Of a DNA stretch of 64,000 bases, positions 53,912 to 63,569 are shown one piece after another (position 1 is the stretch's first letter; every line of letters starts with the position of its first letter). Origin of the DNA: Paragonimus westermani (Eukaryota; Platyhelminthes; Trematoda; Plagiorchiida; Troglotrematidae); NCBI GenBank assembly GCA_008508345.1, contig QNGE01002348.1, positions 35,319 to 99,318 on the forward strand, given 5' to 3'. The translations under genes were made by a program, and so were the position numbers. Under the pieces are notes generated by a model, which saw only the letters and a program-made list of their open reading frames with translations, ran no database searches and was not told the origin of the DNA.

Positions 53912-56325
53912 ACATGCCAACACTCGTACCCATCGTATGGTACACCCGCTCTCCTGAGCTATGGTATGTGTGGACTTAGCGATATTAGTTTTGATTCAAA
54001 AAACAAGTAAAAAATGTTTTCCCATTTGAAAGCTAACTGTCTATCTGTTCATTTGTGAATTTTTGGATATTTTCACACGCAAAAAAAGACAAAAATCGAC
54101 AAACTCTTCTGACTTCTACGCTTTTGCAGTTTTCGGATGCATTGCCAGGTCCTCAACACAAAATGGTATTGTTTGGGATCAGGTTTATTCGCTTGCTAAT
54201 CTTCTATTTTGAGTCTATCAACTGTAGACAGGATGACAAAAGAAAAGAGAAAACCAAAGGCAGTGACACTCAGAGTTGCTGTCTATGAAACGTCGACTGT
54301 GAAATTATTTGTTCCACCGGATACGTTGACATGGTGAGTTATCCTTTTCCGTCTGTCTTGCGAATACTTCACCGTGTTTTCCCTCTCTTTCAGACGATCC
54401 GGACGTGGTGCGTGGACAGACAACTCTCATCTACCTATCGTACAGCACTGGACAAACCTACCCCCCTTTTAACTCGGGTTTTTAGGGTTGGGCAGCCTGC
54501 TGCGATAGACAAGAAACGTACCGAATGCTAAATAACGTAAATAAACGGACCATACCAGCACAGCAACTACTTTCGACCGACCCCCTCCAGCCCCGATCTG
54601 ACATTCCCTATCGCGTGCAGTCATCTTTTGTGTGTATCACCCTGCAACTGTGATCAGTCAAAAAGACGTGATTTTTCCTCCCTTTCCGTAATAACGAAGG
54701 CCTGTGTAATACTTACTAGCCTTCTGGGGGAGAGCTATGTGGCGACTATAATATGTAATATGTTGATAGTCGCATTCATGTGTACCTTTCCGGTGATTTT
54801 GGTTTTGCACCTGCTTTTGTTTTAGTCAAGCTACCCATTTCGTAACATCCGGCCTGGGGCTAAAAACATAACTCGCATCGTGCCTCGTTGGCTTGACGTA
54901 TCTCTCTGTACACTCTCTTTTCCAGGGTCGATAACAATACACGGAGGTCAACGCGCTGAGCCTTGGTTTTTTATTGTCGATCGATTTTCGATAGTGATCA
55001 CTGACTGGGTTTTATTTTGTTGGATCAGTTCAAAAAGCATTATCACAACTGGCAGTTGTACCTATGGATACATCCGCTGCTCAAGTATCATGTAAGGCAT
55101 GGAAGATGAATGAACAAACAAAGAGAAGACATGACTGAAACGAAACTCGGCCGAAACACGAACGTCCAGCGCCTCCAGACTATCAAATTACATATAGCAG
55201 AATAAAAGTGCGCAAAAACATTAGACCTGTTAGTTCCGAAAGCATTGCACATTCTCGTATGAACTATGTACTAATCAATATTGCCACGGCGGCAGTGGAA
55301 AATCAACCACGAGGAAAGACGTCCCACACTCTGCTCATCAACAAAACGTGGAAGTCACGTCGACGTCAAAAAAAGCAGCTATTGAATATGATATGAACTC
55401 TGAGTTAAAGCAACGATAGTTTGACATGACGACTTGGATACAACACCAAATATTGCAAAATCCACACCAACTACCACTCTGAATTTTGTTGGCTAAATCC
55501 CACTTCTTCGTCTACGTCTGGAGTATGAAACCATCCTTTCATGCATGAAAGCATCAACCCCCACTTATGGAACACAAAGCAAAAACCACCAATTTGAGCA
55601 ACAATGCCTATCAACAACCGTATAAGAGCGTAATATATCAAACGAACGTCAAGATGCTAGGGATTTTCGGCGGAATGACTACACACATAATCCACCATCG
55701 AACCCGAGAGATCTCCTGCACGCCTGATACTCGAGCAACCGGTTATCCAAAAACCGATCGGTTTGTGAACTGTAGTATTGATATCACAGTTCACGTAGCG
55801 AAATGCAGCTGAGATTGAAAACGTGAGTAGCAAATTAGTCCAGATATGACGGGTCAGCCGACGATTGGCAAACTGCTCACGTTAAAGCCAGTGCAAGAGG
55901 GAATGGAAACGGTGGAACAGAGCATCCTATTCAGAATAAATACAGACAGTATTGCTTTTTACATAACAAACTTTCGGGAGTGATGGGGGCTTAAAACCAG
56001 TCGAGTAAAACAGTCCGGCAGACATATTAAAATATAGGCACCAGTAGTTGGTAAGTCATCAAGTGAACTCCGCATGAGATAGACACTCAGTGAATTAGGG
56101 AACAAATTTAGAACCGGTGAAATGCATCGGTACCTATGAGCCTCGGTCCAATGATAGTGGAAGAGTGTGGAGATTGTTGAACTGAGCAGCGAAAGTAAAT
56201 TACACGAATTTGTGAAGATCACGAATCAGAATCAAACGTGAAGGAGGAGGGGAGCTGAAAGACGATAGGACTAGATATTCCAGCTGGTCACCTCAAAATT
56301 TCGCGTCTCAGCTGAATGAACGGAG
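53912..56325. other. No recognisable gene
   Basis: Pyrimidine-rich tracts ending in CAG (near 54393, 54926) could be splice acceptors, but no coding exon can be supported. The region may hold 3' flanking sequence of the minus-strand transporter gene. No AATAAA is visible on the minus strand in the 400 bases after its stop. Confidence 0.4.
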
Positions 56326-56331
56326 CGAACC

Positions 56332-58056
56332 TCAACTGTCTTTGGCCACTTCCAAATCAACATCCACTGGGACACCGGTGCGCTCGGAAATGTTGAAGTC
56401 CTCGAATCGATACATGAGGAAAACCATCGGAATCAGAGAAATGACAGACATACTCAGAAAAACGATTGTGGGAGTATTGATGAGGGAACCTCCCACGTAA
56501 GGACCAATCAAAAAAGCGACGTTGAGAACAGTACGAAAAATGGACTGCGCCCGATCCATATCTGTAATCGGTGCAAGTTTAGTATACAATGATTCAGAAT
56601 ATGCAAACGCGAATGGCAATCCAATGACGTGAATGGCAATGCCAACCAAAAGTAAGGTAACGCCCAACGTTGTTTCCATACTGGGCAGAAGGTAGACAAC
56701 AACCGTCAGCCAGACGTAGGATGCAACCATGATAATGAGGCCAGCAACTAAGAGGACGCGATCCGTATAGAAACTGTTCAATATACGAAGCACAATGACA
56801 ACAAGAATAATTAGTATGCTAGCAGCCAAATAAACGTAACTGGTCTGTACTTCTGACCAGCCAAAGATGCGGTTGGCAACCGGTGGCAAAGCAGCCTCCA
56901 AACTCATAAAACAAAAATATGTAGCAAAAGTAATTGCATACAAAGTTAGAATGGGATACGTACAGTAAGCTTGCAAAGTACCACCTCGAACTTGGGCGAG
57001 ATAGCGGTTGTTAGGGAGCGCATCTTTGTTGTCTATTAGCCTTGACTGCATATCATCAGAAAATGTTGAACTGGTATCAATCCAGTAACGACGATCGCAA
57101 CAACCGCACAAGCCCGATTGGCCGTCCTGAATCACCAGTCTGCCGTTTTTGTCAACGTTTGGATATGAGACAAAAATAACCAGTGAATGAAGGAACCATA
57201 ATCCAGCCATGAGCAAGCCGGGTCCGTTGTAGACACTCAGTGTAAAATTTGCGACATGATAATCCATTTTATCCATCATCAATGTGAACGATGGTCCAAA
57301 AATCAGACCAATTTGTCGTGTTAGAAGCAGTACAATGATGTAAGTCGTGCGCTCATCGCGATTGGTAGCTCTGGCTATATCAGCATAAAGTGGAGGTTCG
57401 CAACTGGCACCGATGCCAGACACCAATCGACCAAACAGCACGGCTAGAGGAGAACCAGCGAACAGATAGATGAGATTACCAATTATCTCAAGGAAATTTG
57501 CTACAAGCAGGAGGGTTTTTACGCGAACACCAGCGTACGAAACCCATCCATAAACAGGGGTCATCACAAGGATCGACAAACTGAATGCCGCCATGGTAAT
57601 TCCATAGTACATATTAGCAGCCTCAAGACTCCAGTACCCCTTGAGATATAACCACAGTGTTGGTAAAATGACTGCCCTTTCCACACTTGAAAGAAAACCC
57701 CAAGTCGATGCCGTAAGTCCCATCCAGATTTTGTGCGACCACATGGCTTGACGACAACTGAGGCAGCAGCGACGCATAGGTGATTTGCCGTTGGTTACGG
57801 TGGGTATCGATAATTCAACACTGCTGGTCGTAGAAACATCTGACACTTGACGCTGATGTCGAGGTTTGATGCCAATCGCGGTCGTGCTCTGCTCTGTGGA
57901 TACAGGCCCCAAGCCACCGGCTACAGCCATCTGAAAGCGTTCAAACCCGTGAAATCTTGCACGCTGAGTGTCAGGTGTACTGACGATCGTCACACAGACA
58001 CACGAAAGCGTCGCATGTGACATGACCGAATGAAGTAGAAGAGAAACTGCATCCAT
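56332..58056 (-). CDS. MFS transporter, MFSD8/CLN7-like
   Basis: This is an uninterrupted ORF of about 574 residues from the first ATG, or 532 from the ATG at 57930. The family is about 520 long, which favours the inner start. The hydrophobic pattern is that of a twelve-span major facilitator. IWMGLTASTWGFLSSVERAV is the first span and YGWVSYAGVRVKTLLL stands at the motif A loop. FGRLVSGIGASCEPPLYADI recalls the GRGLLGIGAGN stretch of MFSD8, LLLTRQIGLIFGPSF the next span, and SLEAALPPVANRIFGWSEVQ the seventh-span region. IGLPFAFAYSESLYTKLAP and VAFLIGPYVGGSLI lie near the end. MFSD8 proteins act in lysosomal membranes; the substrate here cannot be told. It has no introns over its whole length. 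The inner ATG directly follows TTTCAG, a 3' splice site such as trans-splicing uses. The upstream ATG has a good context (GTGATGG), so both starts stay open. Confidence 0.85.
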   Translation of the reverse strand: MDAVSLLLHSVMSHATLSCVCVTIVSTPDTQRARFHGFERFQMAVAGGLGPVSTEQSTTAIGIKPRHQRQVSDVSTTSSVELSIPTVTNGKSPMRRCCLSCRQAMWSHKIWMGLTASTWGFLSSVERAVILPTLWLYLKGYWSLEAANMYYGITMAAFSLSILVMTPVYGWVSYAGVRVKTLLLVANFLEIIGNLIYLFAGSPLAVLFGRLVSGIGASCEPPLYADIARATNRDERTTYIIVLLLTRQIGLIFGPSFTLMMDKMDYHVANFTLSVYNGPGLLMAGLWFLHSLVIFVSYPNVDKNGRLVIQDGQSGLCGCCDRRYWIDTSSTFSDDMQSRLIDNKDALPNNRYLAQVRGGTLQAYCTYPILTLYAITFATYFCFMSLEAALPPVANRIFGWSEVQTSYVYLAASILIILVVIVLRILNSFYTDRVLLVAGLIIMVASYVWLTVVVYLLPSMETTLGVTLLLVGIAIHVIGLPFAFAYSESLYTKLAPITDMDRAQSIFRTVLNVAFLIGPYVGGSLINTPTIVFLSMSVISLIPMVFLMYRFEDFNISERTGVPVDVDLEVAKDS

Positions 58057-58059
58057 CAC

Positions 58060-58435
58060 TGCGAATCACCCAATCAGGAGCCAGAATGATAACTGGGTCG
58101 ATCGATGCCACATGGTTGAACGCCGATTGGTTGTCTGAATTTGACGATGACAGGCTTTTACCATGGGGCCGATGGCTATGGCAACGTCACGCGCGTCGAG
58201 TCTCGCCTTGCCTTGGTTTCTGTCACAGCTTGGCGAGCCGGGTCGTCGGAAAAATACCGGACTGTTTCCACTAGGTGCTGTGTATTGGCCTAATCAACCA
58301 AATGGGGTGATTGTCCCCCGTCGAAGTCCCATGTGTTTGCTGGGAAGCGACTGAGAATACCATAGAACGATGGAAAACGATGACGGTAACGAATGGATGC
58401 AAAAGGGTATTCGTACAAATAAAATGAAGGAAGTG
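58060..58435. other. Upstream region of the transporter gene
   Basis: No TATA box or other promoter element can be fixed from one sequence. ORFs at 58086-58274 and 58163-58354 overlap each other and show no motif. Confidence 0.3.
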
Positions 58436-58439
58436 TAGT

Positions 58440-58643
58440 TAAAAATAGAACGACCGACTGACAAGGTAATGTCCGTTGGGTTGAATAGTTCACCATACAT
58501 GCAGTGACCTAGTCAATCAAACGATAGAAATGACCAACATATGCTGTGTGCTGCGCATCAATAAAACGGAAGATGTATCAATAAAAATGGAACGACTTAC
58601 TGACAGGTCAAGGCCCGTTGAAGTGGAATAGGCCACCACGCAA
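58440..58643 (+). repeat. Short tandem pair, spacing about 143 bases
   Basis: AAAAATAGAACGACCGACTGACAAGGT...GTCCGTTG near 58440-58479 recurs as AAAAATGGAACGACTTACTGACAGGT...GCCCGTTG near 58583-58622. The next 20 bases also correspond in both copies. Confidence 0.65.
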
Positions 58644-59310
58644 GAGAAGGACAGTGCCAAGAGTAGGTTCCGACGACGTCGGATAGATAATTCCACGCGC
58701 AGTGAGATGACGAATGTGGAGTGTTAGTAGGTCAGCAGATACGCAGAGCTAAAATGTTTCACCGTGCAATTATTTCACCAGCCAAAAAACCACACCAAAA
58801 AAGAAGACAGGGACGTTGCGCGGAAACTCCCGTTTATTCTTGTTGCCAATCAAATTCGAAAACGATGGTGATGCTTTTAAACAAATGTACAGGTGAATCT
58901 GACAAAACAGCGTATACAAAACGTAAAAAAGTGTATGGCAAAATACGACCATGAACTGTGGACAATACATACACAAAAGAGGGACAGTGCCAAGGGATAG
59001 GTTCATACGAAGTCGGATACGTAACTCCACACGCGGCGTAGGATGACAAAGGGCTGAGGGTTGGCAAATCAGCAAATACTCGAAACCGAAAAAATCACCG
59101 TGCAATTAATTCATCAGCCAAAAATGCACCCAAAATGGGAAGGCAGAGATGGTATGCGGAAAATCCTGGTTACTGTTGTAACCAATCAAAATCGAAAGTG
59201 ATGATGGTGCCCTCAAACAAAGATAACGATATAGCTGATATAACGGCGTACGCGCAGCGTAAAAAAATGAAGCACAAAATATTACCGTGAACCGTGAAGG
59301 TTACAGCCGT
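58644..59310 (+). repeat. Diverged tandem duplication, unit about 333 bases
   Basis: GGACAGTGCCAAGAGTAGGTTC at 58649 recurs as GGACAGTGCCAAGGGATAGG at 58982. The parallel then continues: TCACCGTGCAATTA, ATCAGCCAAAAA, GTAACCAATCAAAA-TCGAAA and CGTAAAAAAATGA each have partners about 333-336 bases earlier. I see only two full units. No protein motif is visible, and ORFs on both strands are incidental. Confidence 0.85.
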
Positions 59311-59559
59311 TGGGGGGATGCGAACACCTTTTTAAAATGATCTAAAGCAAACCCGCCTCATAATTACGATTTGTGTTCACTAGTACCAAACAACTAAACC
59401 GTGGCAATGTTAATCGAACACTGGTGCTATGGAATCAAATGAACTGAAACGACAGGTTCAGAATAAGGAGGCGAATAACTTAGGATCATATCATCACTGC
59501 ATGGAATCTACATACGCGCCAAAATACGACGGAAGTGAAAGCAAGTGAGCAGGGTATCT

Positions 59560-60540
59560 TCGGTGTTCCCGCTCGTTCATCCAAAAGTTTAAGCGTGCAT
59601 ACAAAGGTTTCCGCATAAATAACGACCTTCCAGACAATAGTCCCAACAACGTCCAGCTCTACTCGGACAAATTAAAAATCTGGTGTGTGCTGCAAATAGG
59701 TCTTGAGGTGATTAAGCGATAGTCAGACGGTTGGAATATCCCCATTTATGACATTAAGTGTGCACAAATGTCACTCGGAGAACATTCTGATAATGCTTTC
59801 GTGTTCCACAATGTACTCAGCACAGTAGACACCGGGAAAATCGGTCTGAGGAGGGTCTGGGTATCTGGACGTTTTCTAACCTATCTTTCGCCTATCATCG
59901 CGAAATGGCTGCGATAAAGCGTCTGCTACTTTTGAAGTGATAAAAACAGACCCTTCTCTATCTAACAAGTAAGCGGTGAAGACAATTCACGAGGTTTATA
60001 CAAGGCCGCTATTTGAGTAAGTCAATTAAGTCGTGCACACCGCCTTGAAGAAGAGCGCGTACGTTTTCAAGCGTGTCCAATAGGTGTCTACCAAGCTGTT
60101 CACTGGCTTGCGGTATGCGACCTATAAGTTGCTACTCAAAATTCTTGATCTTTACTCACGTGAATTTCGATGACTCCGTGGTGATTTATATCCTACACTT
60201 TTTCTTCATTATAGGAATCGTTGAGTTCTTCCACTTAGTAGTTAATTGGGGCCGATGGCGTCAATACAAGAGGATTTACAAGTCCGGTCCTCGAACCTTT
60301 CATAGACAACAATTATTTTGTTACAGGACTCTCAACCTCTGGAACGAACTCTCTTCTGAGTCTGTGAATTGAACCCTAGGAGTCTCTTTAGAAAGTCCAT
60401 TCCCATTTATTTAAAACCCTGTCAGACTCGCAGTCCTAATCTGTTCTTGATGCTTGCTGTAGTCCCCAAGAGCGGTGCTACATCCTGTTTTCAATAATTG
60501 TCTTTCAGAGCAACGGACACCCGCTAGATAAGTAAAAAGT
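59560..60540 (+). pseudogene. CR1-like LINE, RT palm end to 3' end
   Basis: Frames shift, but the order is that of a CR1-like LINE RT. NNVQLYSDKLKIWCVLQIG near 59649-59705 stands for the YADDxKIWR catalytic box, with the two aspartates changed to SD and K. A thumb region follows. LRGDLYPTLFL near 60177-60208 matches the RQLRGDLIxTF block, and LFCYRTLNLWNELSSESVN near 60316-60372 matches the FFSxRVxNLWNSLP end of the protein. The 3' untranslated part to 60540 is shared with 4255-4380. With the catalytic box lost and many stops, it is inactive. Confidence 0.7.
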
Positions 60541-60579
60541 TAAACTGACTGGAACCGGGTGACCTGAGCCTCCAACTTT

Positions 60580-60700
60580 TGTAGTGAGGACATATGGTCT
60601 CACCGTACTACATACGCCACTATTAAGTAGCAACACGGATCGAAATGATTGCGGGATAAATAGGAGAGAGATGCCGGAAGCATCATTAGTGGGCAACATC
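60580..60700 (+). repeat. LTR family 1, 5' fragment in plus orientation
   Basis: The sequence from TGTAGTGAGGAC to GCAACATCC matches the first about 120 bases of the family LTR (compare 21329-21450). It ends at an inversion junction with minus-strand gag sequence. Confidence 0.75.
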
Positions 60701-60848
60701 CGCAAGGCTGCCAGCTTCGCCCGGTCCGCCTACACTCCGACCGCTTCCGCCACGTCCTCGAAGTCCTCCAGGAAACTCCGAACATACCCATCCTCAAACG
60801 GCTGTGGTCACAGGATCTTCATCCCCGTATCCTGGTCACGACACCAAT
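60700..60848 (-). pseudogene. Gag start and primer site, minus strand
   Basis: Minus translation gives PQPFEDGYVRSFLEDFEDV then AEAVGV, matching the gag start at 21661. It has two stops where that copy has tryptophan and lysine codons. The primer binding site TGGTGTCGTGACCAGGAT lies between this gag and the LTR. Confidence 0.8.
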
Positions 60849-61154
60849 TGTTGTGAATCCAGAAGGCGAACGACACAAAAGTTGTTTTATTGGAGAAATC
60901 AATACACTACTTAAGCCTCTCAACGGGACTACGAACAGAAACGCGCATTTCCACATCACACTCGTCCGAGGATCCTCCACTCGCTTTGGACACTGTGTCT
61001 TAGTTCCGTCATGTGACGAAAACCATTGTACATGATGCTGCTCACTAATGATCCTTCTCGTATCTCCCCTGTATTTATCTCGCGATCATTTCGATTAATG
61101 ATGCTACTGAATAGTTGTGTGAGTAGTATGGTGCGACCGTCTATCCTAACTACA
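60849..61154 (-). repeat. 5' LTR, family 1, minus strand (306 bases)
   Basis: On the minus strand this runs TGTAGTTAGGATAGACGG to GGATTCACAACA. It is closely similar to 21329-21634 and has the same length. Leader and gag start follow on its minus-strand 3' side, so it is the 5' LTR of a minus-strand element. Confidence 0.85.
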
Positions 61155-61159
61155 TTTTG

Positions 61160-62770
61160 AACTCTATGTATCACTTGTTGAAATTGCTAAAAAAAAGTGC
61201 TGTCAGAATCGATGGCTCAACACAGTCTATGATCAATGAGCGCGGTCGATACAGTAGTGTCTTCAGGTTAGAGCACTGGAGCATATATTAGTTGCCACAT
61301 GGAATTTGATGTCTGGGAAACCGAGTGTGCACCATCGCGACATCCCCACAATCCGTCTAGCTGTAGATTCATTTGTCCACCTCCTGTGAGACCAAAATTT
61401 GCCCTGTCCATCTCATGATACAAGGAAGTAAAATGACTGGCTTAGAGGAACGAGGTTTCGTCAAATGCAGTTGTGACTAAGAAACACCTGGAGAAGACTA
61501 GAGAAGACTCATATACTATACAGAAGGACCGAAGAATATCGCTGAGAGAAAGAAGGCAGCCACAACTAGTACAGTTAGCTCAAAATGTCGCGAAATGTGT
61601 TTCAAAATGCAAACCATTCCATGAAACGAATGTACTCAAAAGAGGTGCGCAACAGGCTTTAAGCAACAATCCATGCGTGGAATGTAAAAATTTGTGTACA
61701 AAAACACCTCCCTGAACCAGCAACACGTGTATCGCACACAACAAGTTCAGATTCCGTTTATTATGCATTTGTCAGTAATATTTGGTTCATGTCGGTGATG
61801 CGTTGGCAGTTGATTTCCATAGCGTCAATATATATAGTGAACTAATGTTACTGTTAGCTAGGAACAGTGGTGCTGTGCCGTGGAATGTGCGTTGAGTATG
61901 GACGTTCACTGATAATGTTGAATGTATAATGTTGCGGCTGCTGGGGCGAAATTCTTCATCAACACCCGTTCGAGTACCACAGAGTTTGAGGAAGCCCAAA
62001 TTTCAGTTATTTTGGTGTTTTTTTCGAAAATACTATCCACTTCTGTGGATAAAACAACCCGAGGGGTCATGACCAAACTGGCATAAAATAGAGCTTCAGC
62101 TTCTAGCTAAGGAAAATTTAGTCCGCTGCAGGGATAACATTCTGGGCGTTGCCAAATGCATTTTTTGCGTAACTTAAGTGATTACTAAGCTGAACAGTCC
62201 TTGTTCATTTCTATCTTTCACATGATTTGGTGTTCCAATGTTTATATTGTGATCTTAACAGTCGGTGCCACATCACATTTCTAATACCTTTCGGACAAAC
62301 GAACGCCCGTATGATCTCGGATAAAAGCTTGACCGACCTGGGGAACACGGGCTTTCAGCCCCACACCCCAATATCAATCACTGAATCGGCTGCCAGTCTT
62401 GTGGTATATAGGGGATGCACGTTTGGCGAGTAGCGTACACCTAGCGACAAACATACACGGCCAATTCAACTGTTACTCATATCTGTCACGAAATCGATTA
62501 TAGGCATTTCCGCACTAGAAGAAGACGCTTTATTAGAAAACAGTAGGCTGGACTTTGTTTCGCCTTTTTTTTTACCGAAAAAGTAATCTAAAAGAATTAT
62601 TTGCAAAACTGGGAAAAACGGTGTCTACTTTATGCACTGTCTATCGGCAAAAAAACAATACAACATGCTTTGTTATTTTGATTCAGTACTTCGAAATACC
62701 GATTAAGCACACATACAGTGGACGACTGCAATTCATGTGAGCTCAGACGTTTCTCTGGTCGATTCAAAGC
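61160..62770. other. No recognisable gene
   Basis: An ORF at 61473-61715 contains several cysteines (AKCVSKCKPF, CVECKNLC) but no motif I can name. Nothing else is supported. Confidence 0.4.
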
Positions 62771-62779
62771 ACTCTTCCG

Positions 62780-63195
62780 TCTGAAACACTAAGTTCGTTT
62801 TAATCACTTCGTCAGAGCAGAGAGAAGGTGTTTTACGATATGTTAACACTTCGTTTACTCTCATCGGTTGCGGACATAGAACATGCCAATTACATACGTC
62901 ATCTGGACAAGGACAAACAGGGGCTAGACACGCCTACAAACACATCAACCAGTTTTTTGCACACATTGTTGGCTGGTAAGTTCGAACAAACATCGCTTAA
63001 CAGAAAATCAGTAGACGTGGGCTTCGATTGCGCGATAGTGTCTTGGATGAGTTTACTGGGTCAGATTAATGACGTGTTATAACGAGGTGTCAAGCCTTCG
63101 ATGACGATGGATTTCGAACGGGCGGCTCACCACGCTGCGCCTGGTGCATCATCAGTTGTTTCAGCCATTTCGGGGAGTGTCCGGAGACTCGGTGT
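62780..63195 (-). pseudogene. PLE endonuclease C-terminal end and 3' tail
   Basis: On the minus strand near 63000-63190 a broken translation gives EMAETTDDAP, then NPSSSKA-HLVI and SDPVNSSKTLSRNRSPRLL, following HIPKWLKHQM, NPTSSIAKHLMT and VDPVNSFKILLRNRNPKLL of copy B. VRTYQPT near 62960-62985 and the tail CTCTGACGAAGTGATTAAAACG near 62790-62812 complete the 3' end. The GIY-YIG core is missing. This copy keeps the long form of the tail also seen on the left of copy B. Confidence 0.7.
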
Positions 63196-63257
63196 GATAG
63201 TTTTCGTTCTGTTCTATTAATATGAACGGCGCCGTAACTGCAGGTGAACTGTCACAC

Positions 63258-63563
63258 TGTTGTGAGCCAAGAACGCGAGGCACAAGGGTTATTTATCCGG
63301 AAAACCAATCCACGGGCTATGCGTTTCAACAGGACTACAAACAGAAACACATCTCCGCACGACACTCGTCTCAGAAGGTCACGGTTGCCACAGGCGCCAA
63401 TGCTCAGTTCCTTTATGCACCAACAACCATTTCATGAGACACTGCACTCCAGTGTTTCTCTTATTTTCTCTGCGGCCATTTTGATGTCAAAATTCATGCT
63501 CTTGACCCACTACTGAGTAGTAGTGATGTAGGTAGCATAGTGCGACTGCTCGTCCTCACTACA
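63258..63563 (-). repeat. Solo LTR, family 1 (306 bases), minus strand
   Basis: From TGTAGTGAGGACGAGCAG on the minus strand to its CAACA end, this is again 306 bases long. No primer site or gag follows on its inner side, so it is a solo LTR. Its outer edge touches the pol fragment that runs to the window end. Confidence 0.75.
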
Positions 63564-63569
63564 ATCCTC

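Noticed and set aside
61473..61715. Cysteine-containing ORF as a possible zinc protein
   Set aside because: Cysteine spacing fits no knuckle or finger I know, and the ORF needs a non-ATG start.
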